Shown here piece after piece: positions 1 to 11,762 of a stretch of DNA of 64,000 nucleotides. Location: the NCBI GenBank assembly GCA_026874595.1, contig CM049313.1, positions 20,665,508 through 20,729,507 of the forward strand, written 5' to 3'. The notes beneath the pieces are model-generated. The model made no database searches. It was not told where the DNA came from and saw only the letters and a program-made list of their open reading frames with translations. Positions within the stretch are counted from its first letter, which is position 1; each line of letters starts with the position of its first letter. Made by a program: the position numbers and the translations under genes. The stretch is from Sipunculus nudus (lineage: Eukaryota > Annelida > Sipuncula > Golfingiida > Sipunculidae).

Positions 1-1216
1 TTACCACAGGGCTCATGGTGCTTGGACAATCCTTACTACAAAATCATCTACCTTTACTGCTTTCATTATGATGATAATTAGATGTCAAATACTGGACTCA
101 TCATTATTTTAAATTATTTTACACAAATTTGGGAGCAGACAGGGCTTGGAATGACACGATTCTTTTGCAGGGCTTAGAAGAATACTTGATCATAAAAGTT
201 ATAGGTATTGAAATGTCTCAGAAAGGCTGGACACAACCATGACTTTCCTTGAGACCATACAGTGACTGAATACTTGGACACTTGCTTCTGCAAACACAGC
301 GCTTCACCAGACTAAGCTACATGGGAACTTCCACACAGTGGAAACAGAGCAAATGGAAATATTTTTTCACAATATATTTAGATCTGGATAAAGTTTTGGG
401 CCGTGCTGGTATTCTCAGAGTGCTTCGATCCTCCTCAGTGATGAAATTGGTGACTTCTATAAATGGCCATAAATAATACAGGAAATACAAATAATCCATA
501 GTATTGAATAAGAGGAGAAAAATTTGCTGATTATGAGTCTAAAGCCTCGCAAAATATTGCTAATAATGGTATCTGGTTGAGATACAATACTGGTTAACAT
601 TCCAAGTGAGTTTCATCAAAATCCATCAAATTCAAGGGAAGTAATCGTGGCAACACTTAATGTTGATAGACAGATGTTGCTCATCAGTGCCAAATTTATA
701 CAAGGACTGTGCAGGTGCAGGGCTCACAATCTATGGGGGCTGCGGCTTAATGATAATAAAAATTATTTTTTTTTACATTCACTTATTAGGGCCCCATTTT
801 ATTTACTTCACAGGGTTATGTAACCTATGAATATGCTTATATCATCGATCATAATATCACTTGACAGGTCCAACACATTCACCAATTTGTAGAAGGATAT
901 CTCAACTGGATTTAATTTAGAGGTCAGAAAAAGCTGTGCCAAACCTGACAGGTCAAATATTTTCCCTCTTTAGTTAGATATAAAAACACAGATAAATTAA
1001 GAACTACCTGAAATTACAAGTGCCTTTTATTATAATAATCACAGCAAATCTCTTTGAGAGGATTATCGTTGCTCACAAAAAATATATTACACAGGTAACT
1101 TTAAGTTCAGTGATAAAAGACAACAACATTTAATAGGCTATCAAAACGATGGGTTTATGCAATAAAGAAAAATTAAAATTGAATACTATTTCATAATGCA
1201 ACATTTCATAGTAAAA
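1..1216 (+). repeat. Left copy of a duplicated block
   Basis: This stretch aligns almost base for base with 8427-10154. It begins inside the last units of a 34-bp minisatellite (about 1-48), runs through the same unique sequence, and ends near 1216, where the copies diverge after a shared TTAAC(T/A)CATTACCTCA. Mismatches and 1-4-bp indels are sparse, a few percent by eye. The main difference is near 672-702: one minisatellite unit here, sixteen in the other copy. It could be a recent tandem duplication or two alleles placed side by side by the assembler. No gene is recognisable in it. Confidence 0.9.
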
Positions 1217-2991
1217 TTAACTCATTACCTCAACCTGATCATGCCTTTTGAATTGTTTTGGACATTCATAACTCTTACATTCTTTGAAGCAATTGCTACA
1301 AGTTTAGAGTCTTATTGGAGGATGTGTGACCTGTCAGAAATCCAATATGGCCACCAGGACGCCATCTTTAAATTCCTTTAGAACATATTATCTCAAGAAC
1401 TATTAAAGTGAATGCAGTGGGATGTATATTAATGTAACCTTGCATTGGGTCAAAGATTTCTTAATAAATATGACCATCATTTAGGAAAGCTCAGTACAGT
1501 TGGCTTGTATTGAATAAAAATTAATATGGAAGCACCCGTTTCACAATAATTCTTGCATGGATTTCCTTGATCTTTTGCTATATTTTAATCTTATATGTGG
1601 CCTGTGTGGTATTCCTTTTGAGACTGACAGGTATCGAGCAAGCTGTGGGATTAGTTCCTGATAGCTCAACAACCATACATTTTGCCTCAGACCATCATTA
1701 ACTATGTTTTAACCAGACATATATGATAAGAATTTATGGCAATGTAGAAAGTTTAAACAAAATTGGCATATAGGTTCTGCAACAATTTTACTAGAAGTTG
1801 TGAATTGCAGCCCATGATGTCGCAGGTCATGCTTGGCAGCTGAGCGTCATGACCCATGGGTCACTTGTTTTATGTCTCTCACAGAACACTACAACTGAGA
1901 GTGCACATTAATTATACATCCATAAAAATAAGCATATATGTCATATATATGTGTGCCATAAATCATAATTACATATATGTATACAAAGTCATAGTACAAG
2001 TGTACTGCACACAATATTGAAATCCCAGCTTTTTGCCTATGTTAACCTTTATTGTGGAAGAAGTTATTTGATGAAAATTTTATTTTCGCTTAGCTCGATA
2101 TTAAGACACTGTTCAAAATCTATGCGTTCATTCAGATAGGATTCACCAGGGCTCAGATGCTTTGCGAAACAGATTCAGATATTGTGTCAGTATCGTATAA
2201 AGTCAGTGTATCAATACAGAGATGATACATGATCATGGGATGAAAAGTGAGGTTCTACTTTTATGAATATTTCAACTTTCAAAACACCATGAGTTCAGAA
2301 ACTTGTGTTACTGCTACTGATTTGCTGAGAATTTATATATAAATGTTAATTATAATTTGGAAATACAATTCATGTGAGGAACTTTGTTACCTAACAATCA
2401 ACAAGGCAGAACTTGGAACCTACACAACAATGTACCTTGAATATATCATGAAATGTTTTGTATCGTGAGTGTAGTATTATGATACATATTGTATCGTGAG
2501 TTAATGTATGGTTACATCCTTATTTTTCAGATATATAATTAGTAAGTTATGTTCATTATTTGTTGATTGATGTAGAGATAAATCACACCTGCCCTTGCAG
2601 ACCCTTTCAACAGGTAAGGGGGAAGTAATTGTAATAGATTTAGCAGATGAGGCTTAATTAAGCACGAGATTATGTTTAGGTTTGCATACTGCAGATGTGT
2701 TGAGCAGTATTGACCAAAAGCACTATATTTATGCATGTTTTACATATCTTTAACATCTAATCATAATTTCATTATCTTTATATTTTGGTCCATTTATTGG
2801 ACTCTCAATGATCAAAGGCAGCAGCTCAACATTACTTTCATGAATATTAAAATGTATGTAATTTATGTCAGGTAGCTTAAAATCAGATATAAATTCAGTG
2901 GTTGTGACATTTACATTTACACAAACAAGAAAGATCTGATCTACCTGTGATATGTTTAGCAGTGATTTCCACGTAACAACTGGTCACTATC

Positions 2992-2996
<5 letters not shown>
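1217..2996. other. Gene-free AT-rich stretch
   Basis: No coding region, RNA gene or complete transposon could be recognised. One item stands out: 1837-1862 carries CAGCTGAGCG followed by the palindrome GACCCATGGGTC. This short dispersed end motif recurs at 22687, 22763, 24784, 36895, 38475 and 44370. Confidence 0.6.

Positions 2997-3041
<45 letters not shown>
2997..3041. repeat. (TA)n microsatellite
   Basis: An uninterrupted TA dinucleotide run of about 22 units. Confidence 0.97.
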
Positions 3042-3044
<3 letters not shown>

Positions 3045-4404
3045 ATTTTTGTTTTACTGATGATTTTTCAAATTCCACACATGCACAAGGGGGACACCTC
3101 TCCATCCCCGACCCCAGGGCTGATACACACCCTTGAATTGCTATTTCCTGAAAATACTTGTCTCCCCCAGAACATTTTTGGATCCACCACAGGTAACATT
3201 ATAATTACACTATAATAAGAGAATCAGGGATTTGGGGGTGGGGGATAAATATGGTATACCCTGTTACAAGCGCCTGTGTGTGTATATGGGGGGGGGAGTT
3301 TGAAGTCTCCCACGCACACATACACCCACACACACATTGTGAAAGGAAATTGCACCCCTGCCTATGCAGTCTGCATGGTGTAACATGGCAATTCACTCTG
3401 AGGGCATTATTTTAGAACAATAGTGCAAAGACCGGTGTAGTGTAATAAAGAAGTTCCATGACAATTTGTGGTGTTTTTGTTTTTGACTCACCAGAATATG
3501 TTAATAATATGGCCTAGTCAGATACATAACCCAGTCATCTGTCAAAACTTGAAAAAAAAAATGGGGTCAGCCAGTGCTTAAACAAATGACACAGATTGTT
3601 TTAAATATGAGTGTGTCTAAAAATCTCAGTTTATGTTAACCTAGTGTCACTCATTAGGGGTAGTATCAGGAATTTGTGGAAGTGGGCGGGGGGGGGGCTT
3701 ACAACATTTACAATAAGAACTACCTGTAATACCTTAACATAGGTCCACAATTACTGGGGGGAAGCAATAATATTATGAGGAATACAATAAGAGCTGAGCC
3801 TGACAGGTAAGCATCATGACTTGTATAAGCCGTTTTTTAGGCAGATGCGTAATGATATATTGCAGATGTTGATTACTGCTCTTATGTGCCAGACATTAAC
3901 ACCAAGCCTGTACTTAATAGCTGAGTGGAAGCCTGCAAAACCCTTCAACAGGCCAATGTTGTATCAACACTGAGGTGTCAGAGTTAATTGCTTAGAATGT
4001 CAATAGCTTGGCACCTGTGTCATCACTTGGAGATATTTAGGTACAGAAACAAACTTAATATTAATAAACATACTTCCTGTATATGATACTCTGTTGATAT
4101 CAAAAATAAAAAAGTTTTGATTTGTGAAAACGTGCTAAAGTTTGGGGGGATATTTATTGAGAACAATAAAACCAAAATATCACTCCTCAACCTAGTAGTG
4201 TGCACACACTTCTGGATGTTCACTAACTGTACCAAGTTGAAAAAAGTTCTGTTAACCATGACAATAAATTAATGCAATGGATGATAATTTTACTTTTGAG
4301 ATGACTTGGGATAGGGGTATTCCTCTTCTGCATTCAGGATAAATTCTAAAATTTGCTGGTTAATTAGAACATCATAGGGCACCTTTTGTTGAGTATCTAA
4401 GGGT
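3042..4404. other. Gene-free stretch
   Basis: No gene is supported. It contains short purine/pyrimidine-skewed patches, including a G tract near 3688-3698 and a CA-rich patch near 3312-3337. The short open frames here lack any family resemblance. Confidence 0.55.
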
Positions 4405-5385
4405 TTTAAGGAAATGAAACAATGGATGTGACAAAACAAACTAAAACTCAGTGATGATGAAACTGAATTTTTGGTTATCGGAACAACTTTAAAAACTCAA
4501 ATCCAGTCATATTATGATTGGGGAAACTACAAGTAATCACGTGAATACTGCTAATAAACTTGGGCAACAAATTTGATAACAACATGAACATGACATCTCT
4601 TATCCACAATATCACACGACCAGCCTTTTTCAAATTTAAGAACATTTATGATATTCAAAAGTACCTCGCTAATCCTGCCAGAGAGGCTATAGTTCATGCA
4701 TTTATCTCATCCATGATAGATTACTGTAATAGCCCACTTTATGGGTTACCTGCTATTCATATTCAAAACTTCAACCTTGTCCAGAACGCTGCTGCTAGAA
4801 TTGTGCTTGAGATAAAGAAGTATGAACACACTGCGTCTGCACCTGCTTGGCTACATTGATCACCGATCCAGTATGGAGTTATTTTTTAAGCTAGCTTATG
4901 TCAATACATGGTTTGGCTCCACATTATCTGTCTGAACTGTTGTATATATACAATAACTTAGATCATCATCTTCCACAAAATTATATGCCACGTTCAAGGC
5001 TGGTGACCTGTGGTGATCATGCTTTTGCAGTTGCGGCTCTAAAATTATGCAATTATATCCCTGAAGATATTCATACCGCAAACATCATCTTGGCATTTAA
5101 AAAGAAACTTAAAACCTACCTTTTTAGAGTAGCATTCTTTAAAAGTTAACCTTTGCATTGTAATCAGGTACTCTCTTTAGCTTCTAATCATCAATTTCTT
5201 AACTTGATTTTACAGTGGTGACTTGATTTCTCCATGTTATTTAGAATTTTAACTTAATAATGGTTTTAGTCTATCATTGTTTGTGTTCAACAGCATGGTA
5301 ATGCACTTGTGAGCAGGTGTACTACTACTGGTATGAGTGCAATATAAATATTGAATTATTATTAGTTTTATTATTATTATTTTCT
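4405..5385 (+). mobile_element. CR1/L2-type LINE remnant (3' end of reverse transcriptase plus 3' UTR)
   Basis: Translation in three successive frames gives the C-terminal end of a non-LTR retrotransposon reverse transcriptase. Near 4438-4480 (frame of 4408) I read NKLKLSDDETEFLVIG. From 4560 (another frame) come SSMIDYCNSPLYGLP and VQNAAARIVL. From 4898 (third frame) come HGLAPHYLSELL and an ending KLKTYLFRVAFF. Family knowledge: this order (N-LKLN-KTEF, DYCNSLLYGLP, LQNAAARLV, GLAP-YL-LL, LKTHLF) is the conserved tail of CR1/L2/Rex1-like elements. Stops (for example TGA at 4429) and frameshifts show a dead copy. The 3' end, AATATAAATATTG followed by ATT repeats near 5340-5385, is typical of L2-like tails. 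The 5' part is missing. Confidence 0.87.
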
Positions 5386-6504
5386 TCTATTGCAATCTAA
5401 AAGACATCAATATGATGGTCCTGGACCTTAAATTATCCGCACCTAGAATATTGTTGTGATGTCATGGACACTTGTGTTAACCTATTAAATACTTGGCCTT
5501 GTATTATCATTTAATGTATCTTTAAACTGCAAGCATAATAATTTTAAACATATTTATAACAGGTATTAAAGTATGAAGGGCAAAACCTACAAAAGTTCAT
5601 ACTAATATTTGTGATGGGTTGTCACTTCACATTTAGTTATAAAAAAATTCACCAGGTGACAGCACCAGCCAGCTTTTAGTTTGCCAACTTGCACACATTT
5701 CCATGTGCTGTGACTGCATATTCGATATTATGTTTCTTAGAAAGCATTACATATTTGACAATTATACTTTATTTTAAAATTTTTACACTTTCAATAAAAC
5801 TTTCAGCAGGACATTTCTACAATTCATAATTTATTTCTTCTGTACTTCAATATTGCTAATAACCAAGTATATTAATTTCATGGTATCTTTATATTTACTG
5901 ACTCTGCAAATGTAGTGTTGTTTATATGTATAGTTGTAATATAACCATAAAATCAGGCTTGTCCTCAGCAATCAAGCCCCTGAATATGTGATGGGGGTTA
6001 TTTAACATCTGATATCCTATACATCACACACAGGTTTTCTTCATTTCAAGAAAAAAGAAGTGCAGGGACTTTTTCCAACAATTTTCAAGGATCTCGGTTA
6101 CGTACAAAATTTTGTTCTAGACTTAATTACATGTACTTAATTACTGATAGAATTCAGTTTACAAAAACAAATGCTTCACTCCAAAGTTTAATCTGCATGT
6201 CCATCAAAGAACTTGTACAAGGATGGCAACATCTATAAGCCCTGTTAACCATACTTAAAAATTGTAGGTTTATTCCGTCTTAATGTCAGAATTTACTGTG
6301 CAGGCACAATTATTCCCAGGACTTTCCTAACCCGAGGGCCAAAATCTAAAACTTCAAGGACTTTAAATTATATTTTTTAAATTCATTGCTTTCCAGGTTT
6401 CAAGGAACTGCTAATTTTCTGCTTATAATTTAACAAGGAAAAAATATCAAATTTCTGGAGCTGCTCAGTTAATTTAGTTTTAGAAAGATGTAAAACCACA
6501 GCAG
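5386..6504. other. Gene-free stretch before the minisatellite
   Basis: AT-rich sequence with no supported gene. The segment near 6040-6140 and 6165-6360 shares short phrases (a caaggactt-type sequence and 'accaaaacttcaagga'-like text) with 16240-16620 in HACD3 intron 6, suggesting a diverged interspersed repeat. Confidence 0.45.
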
Positions 6505-8469
6505 CCACAGGTCTCATATGGTGCCTGGATAATCCATACCACAGGTCTCGTATGGGGGCTGGACAATCCTTACCACAGGTCTTGTATGGTCCTCGGACAA
6601 TCCTTACCACAGGGCTTCTGGACATTCCTTACCACAGGTCTCATATGGTGCCTGGACAATCCTTACCATAGGTCTCATATGGTGCCTGGACAATTCTCAC
6701 CACAGGTCTCATATGGTGCCTGGATAATCAATACCACAGGTCTCATATGGTGCCTGGATAATCAATACCACAGGTCTCATATGGTGCCTGGACAATTCTT
6801 ACCACAGGTCTCATATGGTGCCTGGACAATCCTTACCACAGAGCTTGTATGTTGTCTGGACAATCCTTACCACAGGTCTCATATGGTGCCTGGAAAATCC
6901 TTACCACAGGTCTCATATGGTGCCTGGACAATTCTTACCACAGGTCTCATATGGTGCCTGGACAATTCTTACCACAAGTCTCATATGGTGCTGGACAATT
7001 CTTACCACAGGTCTCATATGGTGCCTGGACAATCCTCACCACAGACCTTGTATGGTGTCTGGACAATCCTTACCACAGGTCTCATATGGTGCCTGGACAA
7101 TTCTTACCACAGGTGTCATATGGTGCCTGGACAATTCTTACCACAGGTCTCATATGGTGCCTGGACAATTCTTACCACAGGTTTCATATGGTGCCTGGAC
7201 AATCCTTACCACAGGTCTCATATGGTGCCTGGACAATCCTTACCACAGGTCGCATATGGTGCCTGGACAATCCTTACCACAGGTCTCATATGGTGCCTGG
7301 ACAATCCTTACCACAGGTCTCATATGGTGCCTGGACAATTCTTACCACAGGTCTCATATGGTGCCTGGACAATTCTTACCACAGGTCTCATATGGTGCCT
7401 GGACAATTCTTACCACAGGTTTCATATGGTGCCTGGACAATTCTTACCACAGGTCTCATATGGTGCCTGGACAATCCTTACTACAGGTCGCATATGGTGC
7501 CTGGACAATCCTTACCACAGGTCTCATATGGTGCCTGGACAATCCTTACCACAGGTCTCATATGGTGCCTGGACAATTCTTACCACAGGGCTCATATGGT
7601 GCCTGGACAATCCTTACCACAGAGCTTGTATGGTGTCTGGACAATCCTTACCACAGGGCTCAAATGGTCCTGGACAATCCTTACCACAGGGCTCAAATGG
7701 TGCCTGGACAATCCTTACCACAGAGCTTGTATTGGGCCTGGACAATCCTTACCACAGAGCTTGTATTGGGCCTGGACAATCCTTACCACAGAGCTTGTAT
7801 TGGGCCTGGACAATCCTTACCACAGAGCTTGTATTGGGCCTGGACAATCCTTACCACAGAGCTTGTATTGGGCCTGGACAATCCTTACCACAGAGCTTGT
7901 ATTGGGCCTGGACAATCCTTACCACAGAGCTTGTATTGGGCCTGGACAATCCTAACCACAGAGCTTGTATTGGGCCTGGACAATCCTTACCGCAGAGCTT
8001 GTATAGGGCCTGGACAATCCTTACCACTGAGCTTGTATTGGGCCTGGACAATCCTTACCACAGAGCTTGTATGGTGCCTGGACAATCCTTACCAAAGAGC
8101 TTGTATTGGGCCTGGACGATCCTTACCACAGAGCTTGTATTGGCCCTGGACAATCCTTACCACAAAGCTTGTATTTGGCCTGGACAATCCTTACCACAGA
8201 GCTTGTATGGTGCCTGGACAATCCTTACCAAAGAGCTTGTATTGGGCCTGGACGATCCTTACCACAGAGCTTGTATTGGGCCTGGACAATCCTTACCACA
8301 GAGCTTGTATTGGGACTGGACAATCCTTACCAGAGAGCTTGTATGGTGCCTGGACAATCCTTACCACAGGGCTTTTATGGTCCTGGACAATTTTAATACA
8401 GGGCTCCTATGGTGCCTGGACAATCCTTACCACAGGGCTCATATGGTGCTTGGACAATCCTTACTACAA
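6505..8469 (+). repeat. 34-bp minisatellite, about 58 units, two unit classes
   Basis: The tandem unit is 34 bp and always contains CTGGACAAT and TTACCACA. Units from the left edge to about 7630 are class A (GGTCTCATATGGTGCC core). Units from about 7720 to 8360 are mostly class B (GAGCTTGTATTGGGCC core). A few hybrid units (GGGCTCAAATGG, GGGCTCATATGG) sit at the junction and at the right end. Within class A, CAATT and CAATC variants alternate. 34 is not a multiple of 3 and the unit has no plus-strand stop codon in any frame, so all three plus frames stay open for long distances and encode the same 34-residue repeat. I regard those reading frames as a by-product, not a protein. Confidence 0.97.
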
Positions 8470-10154
8470 AATCATCTACCTTAACTGCTTTCATTATGAT
8501 GATAATTAGATGTCAAATACTGGACTCATCATTATTTTAAATTATTTTACACAAATTTGGGAGCAGACAGGGCTTGGAATGACACGATTCTTTTGCAGGG
8601 CTTAGAAGAATACTTGATCATAAAAGTTATAGGCATTGAAATGTCTCAGAAAGGCTGGACACAACCATGACTTTCCTTGAGACCATACAGTGACTGAATA
8701 CTTGGACACTTGCTTCTGCAAACACAGCGCTTCACCAGACTAAGCTACATGGGAACTTCCATACAGTGGAAACAGAGCAAATGGAAATATTTTTTCCACA
8801 ATATATTTAGATCTGGATAAAGTTTCGGGCCATGCTGGTATTCTCAGAGTGCTTCCTCCTCAGTGATGAAATTGGTGACTTCTATAAATGGCCATAAATA
8901 ATACAGGAAATACAAATAATCCATAGTATTGAATAAGAGGAGAAAAAATTTGCTGATTGTAAGTCTAAAGCCTCGTAAAATATTGCTAATAATGGTATCT
9001 GGTTGAGATACAATACTGGTTAACATTCCAAGTGAGTTTCATCAAAATCCATCAAATTCAAGGGAAGTAATTGTGGCAACACTTAATGTTGACAGACAGA
9101 TGTTGCTCATCAGTGCCAATGTTTACAGAGAGATGTTGCTCATCAGTGCCAATGTTTACAGAGAGATGTTGCTCATCAGTGCCAATGTTTACAGAGAGTT
9201 GTTGCTCATCAGTGCCAATGTTTACAGAGAGATGTTGCTCATCAGTGCCAATGTTTACAGAGAGATGTTGCTCATCAGTGCCAATGTTTACAGAGAGATG
9301 TTGCTCATCAGTGCCAATGTTTACAGAGAGATGTTGCTCATCAGTGCCAATGTTTACAGAGAGATGTTGCTCATCAGTGCCAATGTTTACAGAGAGATGT
9401 TGCTCATCAGTGCCAATGTTTACAGAGAGATGTTGCTCATCAGTGCCAATGTTTACAGAGAGATGTTGCTCATCAGTGCCAATGTTTACAGAGAGATGTT
9501 GCTCATCAGTGCCAATCTTTACAGAGAGATGTTGCTCATCAGTGCCAATCTTTACAGAGAGATGTTGCTCATCAGTGCCAATGTTGACAGACAGATGTTG
9601 CTCATCAGTGCCAAATTTATACAAGGACTGCGCAGGTGCAGGGCTCACAATCTATGGGGGCTGCGGCTTAATAATAATAAAAATTATTTTTTTTACATTC
9701 ACTTATTAGGGCCCCATTTTATTTACTTCACAGGGTTATGTAAGCTATGAATATGCTTATATCATCGATCATAATATCACTTGACAGGTCCAACACATTC
9801 ACCAATTTGTAGAAGGATATCCCAACTGGATTTAATTTAGAGGTCAGAAAAAGCTGTGCCAAACCTGACAGGTCAAATATTTTCCCTCTTTAGTTAGATA
9901 TAAAAACACAGATAAATTAAGAACTACCTGAAATTACAAGTGCCTTTTATTAAAATAATCACAGCAAATCTCTTTGAGAGGATTATCGTTGCTCACAAAA
10001 AATATATTACACAGGCAACTTTAAGTTCAGTGATAAAAGACAACAACATTTAATAGGCTATCAAAACGATGGGTTTATGCAATAAAGAAAATTTAAAATT
10101 GAATACTATTTCATACTGCAACATTTCATAGTAAAATTAACACATTACCTCATG
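8427..10154 (+). repeat. Right copy of the duplicated block
   Basis: Starts in the last units of the 34-bp minisatellite and continues collinearly with 1-1216. It is longer than the left copy only because the 33-bp minisatellite has expanded at 9098-9613. Homology stops near 10154. The sequence between the copies (1217-6504) is not duplicated in the window, so a full tandem unit would need a second array left of position 1. Confidence 0.9.
9098..9613. repeat. 33-bp minisatellite, 16 units
   Basis: Sixteen near-identical 33-bp units, each containing TGTTGCTCATCAGTGCCAAT and TTTACAGAG. The first unit follows GACAGACAG, and the same GACAGACAG spacer recurs before the last unit. The internal units carry TTTACAGAG, so expansion happened between two older units. 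The left block copy has one unit with the GATAGACAG spacer. Because 33 is divisible by 3, both strands show an open repetitive frame (11-residue repeat). No start context, splice signal or homology supports a protein. Confidence 0.96.
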
Positions 10155-10697
10155 ATGAAATTTGCTGCCTGAATTTTATCAATTAAAAATTGACTTTACT
10201 AGAATTAATGATTTACATCTAATTATAGTAAAAACATGCTTCTGACTTTATGAAAGTTTAAGTATCTGACATTCTTTTACTATAAGAATACTGAAAATTG
10301 ATTTTATATACACTTGTATTACAATACAATTCTGAGAGAGGATAGAAGCTGACATCAGTGTATTCTGAACACATAAGCTGGCTTGTAAAATGACCACCAA
10401 ATGTTCATTATTAAATGAGAGTCACAATTAAACTTTCAAGAGACTGACTGTAAAAATCAATTGGCTTGTAAAGGTTACACAGATTATTATACTGTAAACA
10501 ATCACACAATAATTACACAAATTATTATACTGTAAACAATCACACAATAATTACACAAATGTAATTTTGTGCAAATATTCACACAAAACTGATTTAACTT
10601 CTTGTAGACTGCTGTTGGCTTGTAAGATTACATTAAAAATATACTTCATTACACCACTGGACAAGATTTCTAATTACCAAAGTGCATCTAATACAAA
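10155..10697. repeat. Non-coding stretch with a 38-bp tandem duplication
   Basis: No gene. A 38-bp unit starting ATTATTATACTGTAAACAAT is present twice head to tail at 10483-10520 and 10521-10558. Confidence 0.75.
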
Positions 10698-10856
10698 TAC
10701 AGTGGAACACGTCTGAAAGACCACCTGTCTAATAAGAACACCTGTCTATTAAGACATTCATATTGGTTATAACTGACCGGTCTAATAAAACCACCTCTGA
10801 ATTAAGACCATTTTGGCCAGTCCCAAGTGTGGTCCTATGAGACAGGTTTCACGGTA
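10698..10856. mobile_element. Short TIR element (MITE)
   Basis: About 159 bp bounded by imperfect inverted repeats: TACAGTGGAACACGTCT at the left, and on the right a sequence whose reverse complement is TACCGTGAAACCTGTCT. The interior alternates 'accacctgtctaataag'-like phrases, usual for such small non-autonomous DNA transposons. The TA at each outer edge would fit a Tc1/mariner-type target site. A related TIR design (TACAGTAGAACCCC) is at 57437. Confidence 0.65.
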
Positions 10857-11661
10857 ATAAACTGGGACAGTGCAAGCCCCTGAATTATAATGATTCCATA
10901 TGCTAGACTCGTGACTGCTGACTAATTGCCCAAATTTCTTAAGTCTCCTTTCTGAATTTGCCATCCTGATGTAAACCATTGCTGTTGACATTTTCTCACT
11001 TGTGTCCTCTCTCCAACTAGGCAATAATTGATTGCAAAATATGTCATGTATGTGCTGATCTGCTTTCAATGCAGTGATAATTATACAATGTTTCAAGCTG
11101 TGCAGATTTTTAGATATTACTGGAAATTATTTGGAAAATCAATCGCTCACTTAAGCCAAACTGACTTTGCCAATTACATACGTATTTTGATTTAAAAAAA
11201 GCTTGTCGAGCCACTAGGGATGAAAAAATAAATTTTCTCAAGACATGATTAACATGTATAAAGTACATCAGTCATGATAGAATACACATAAGGTGAACTG
11301 TTGTTTATATCCATAAGGCAATCTTGCTTTTAGAAATATAACCAAACTGAACTAATATTAAACTTATTGCCCTATTGAAACATAAATCATTTTATTCAAA
11401 TCAATTAGCTGATCTGATGCCATTCAACTTTATTATGACAAGGACATTTCATCATGAATGCCTTGAAACTAATGCTGGATTTTGCTTTCCATGGGTTGAT
11501 CATATATCATCACGGTACAAAGACAAAGACATTTCCTGATACTGACATGAAATTTGACATCGCATTGTAATGAACTAGCGTATCATTACCAATGATGCTA
11601 ACATGATGACATATTTAGCAGTCAGTCCAGCCTGATCCTGCTAAGTAACACAGTGACAGCT
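10857..11661 (-). other. 3' flank of HACD3
   Basis: Downstream (minus strand) of the HACD3 stop codon. AATAAA signals on the minus strand occur at 11429-11434 and 11391-11396, giving a possible 3' UTR of about 230-290 bp. The true cleavage site cannot be fixed from sequence alone. Nothing else is recognised. Confidence 0.45.
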
Positions 11662-11762
11662 TCAGTTTCTTTTCTTCGCTGCTTTTCGTCTTGCTGACGA
11701 CCGATTTGACTGGATTTTCTTCTTCCGTTGGGCATACATGTACTTCATATTCAGTGTAAGTC
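11662..11762 (-). CDS. HACD3: HACD3 exon 10 (C-terminal tail, stop)
   Basis: 101 nt, residues 347-379. A very basic tail (AQRKKKIQSNRSSARRK) ends in KKRN and TGA (11662-11664). KKXX at the C-terminus is an ER-retrieval signal, as in other HACD3 proteins. Acceptor TTTTGCAG. Confidence 0.92.

Noticed and set aside
6586-8509. Long repetitive open frames (up to about 630 residues) as a secreted or structural repeat protein
   Set aside because: All three plus frames are open because the 34-bp unit lacks stops in each. Length 34 makes the frames interchangeable. No signal peptide, splice signal or flanking coding sequence supports expression.
6505-9613. CRISPR-like array
   Set aside because: Units are contiguous, with no unique spacers between repeats, and the sequence is eukaryotic.
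9058-9750. 11-residue repeat proteins on both strands
   Set aside because: A consequence of a 33-bp tandem unit without stops. The left block copy with one unit has no such frame, and no homology or regulatory context exists.
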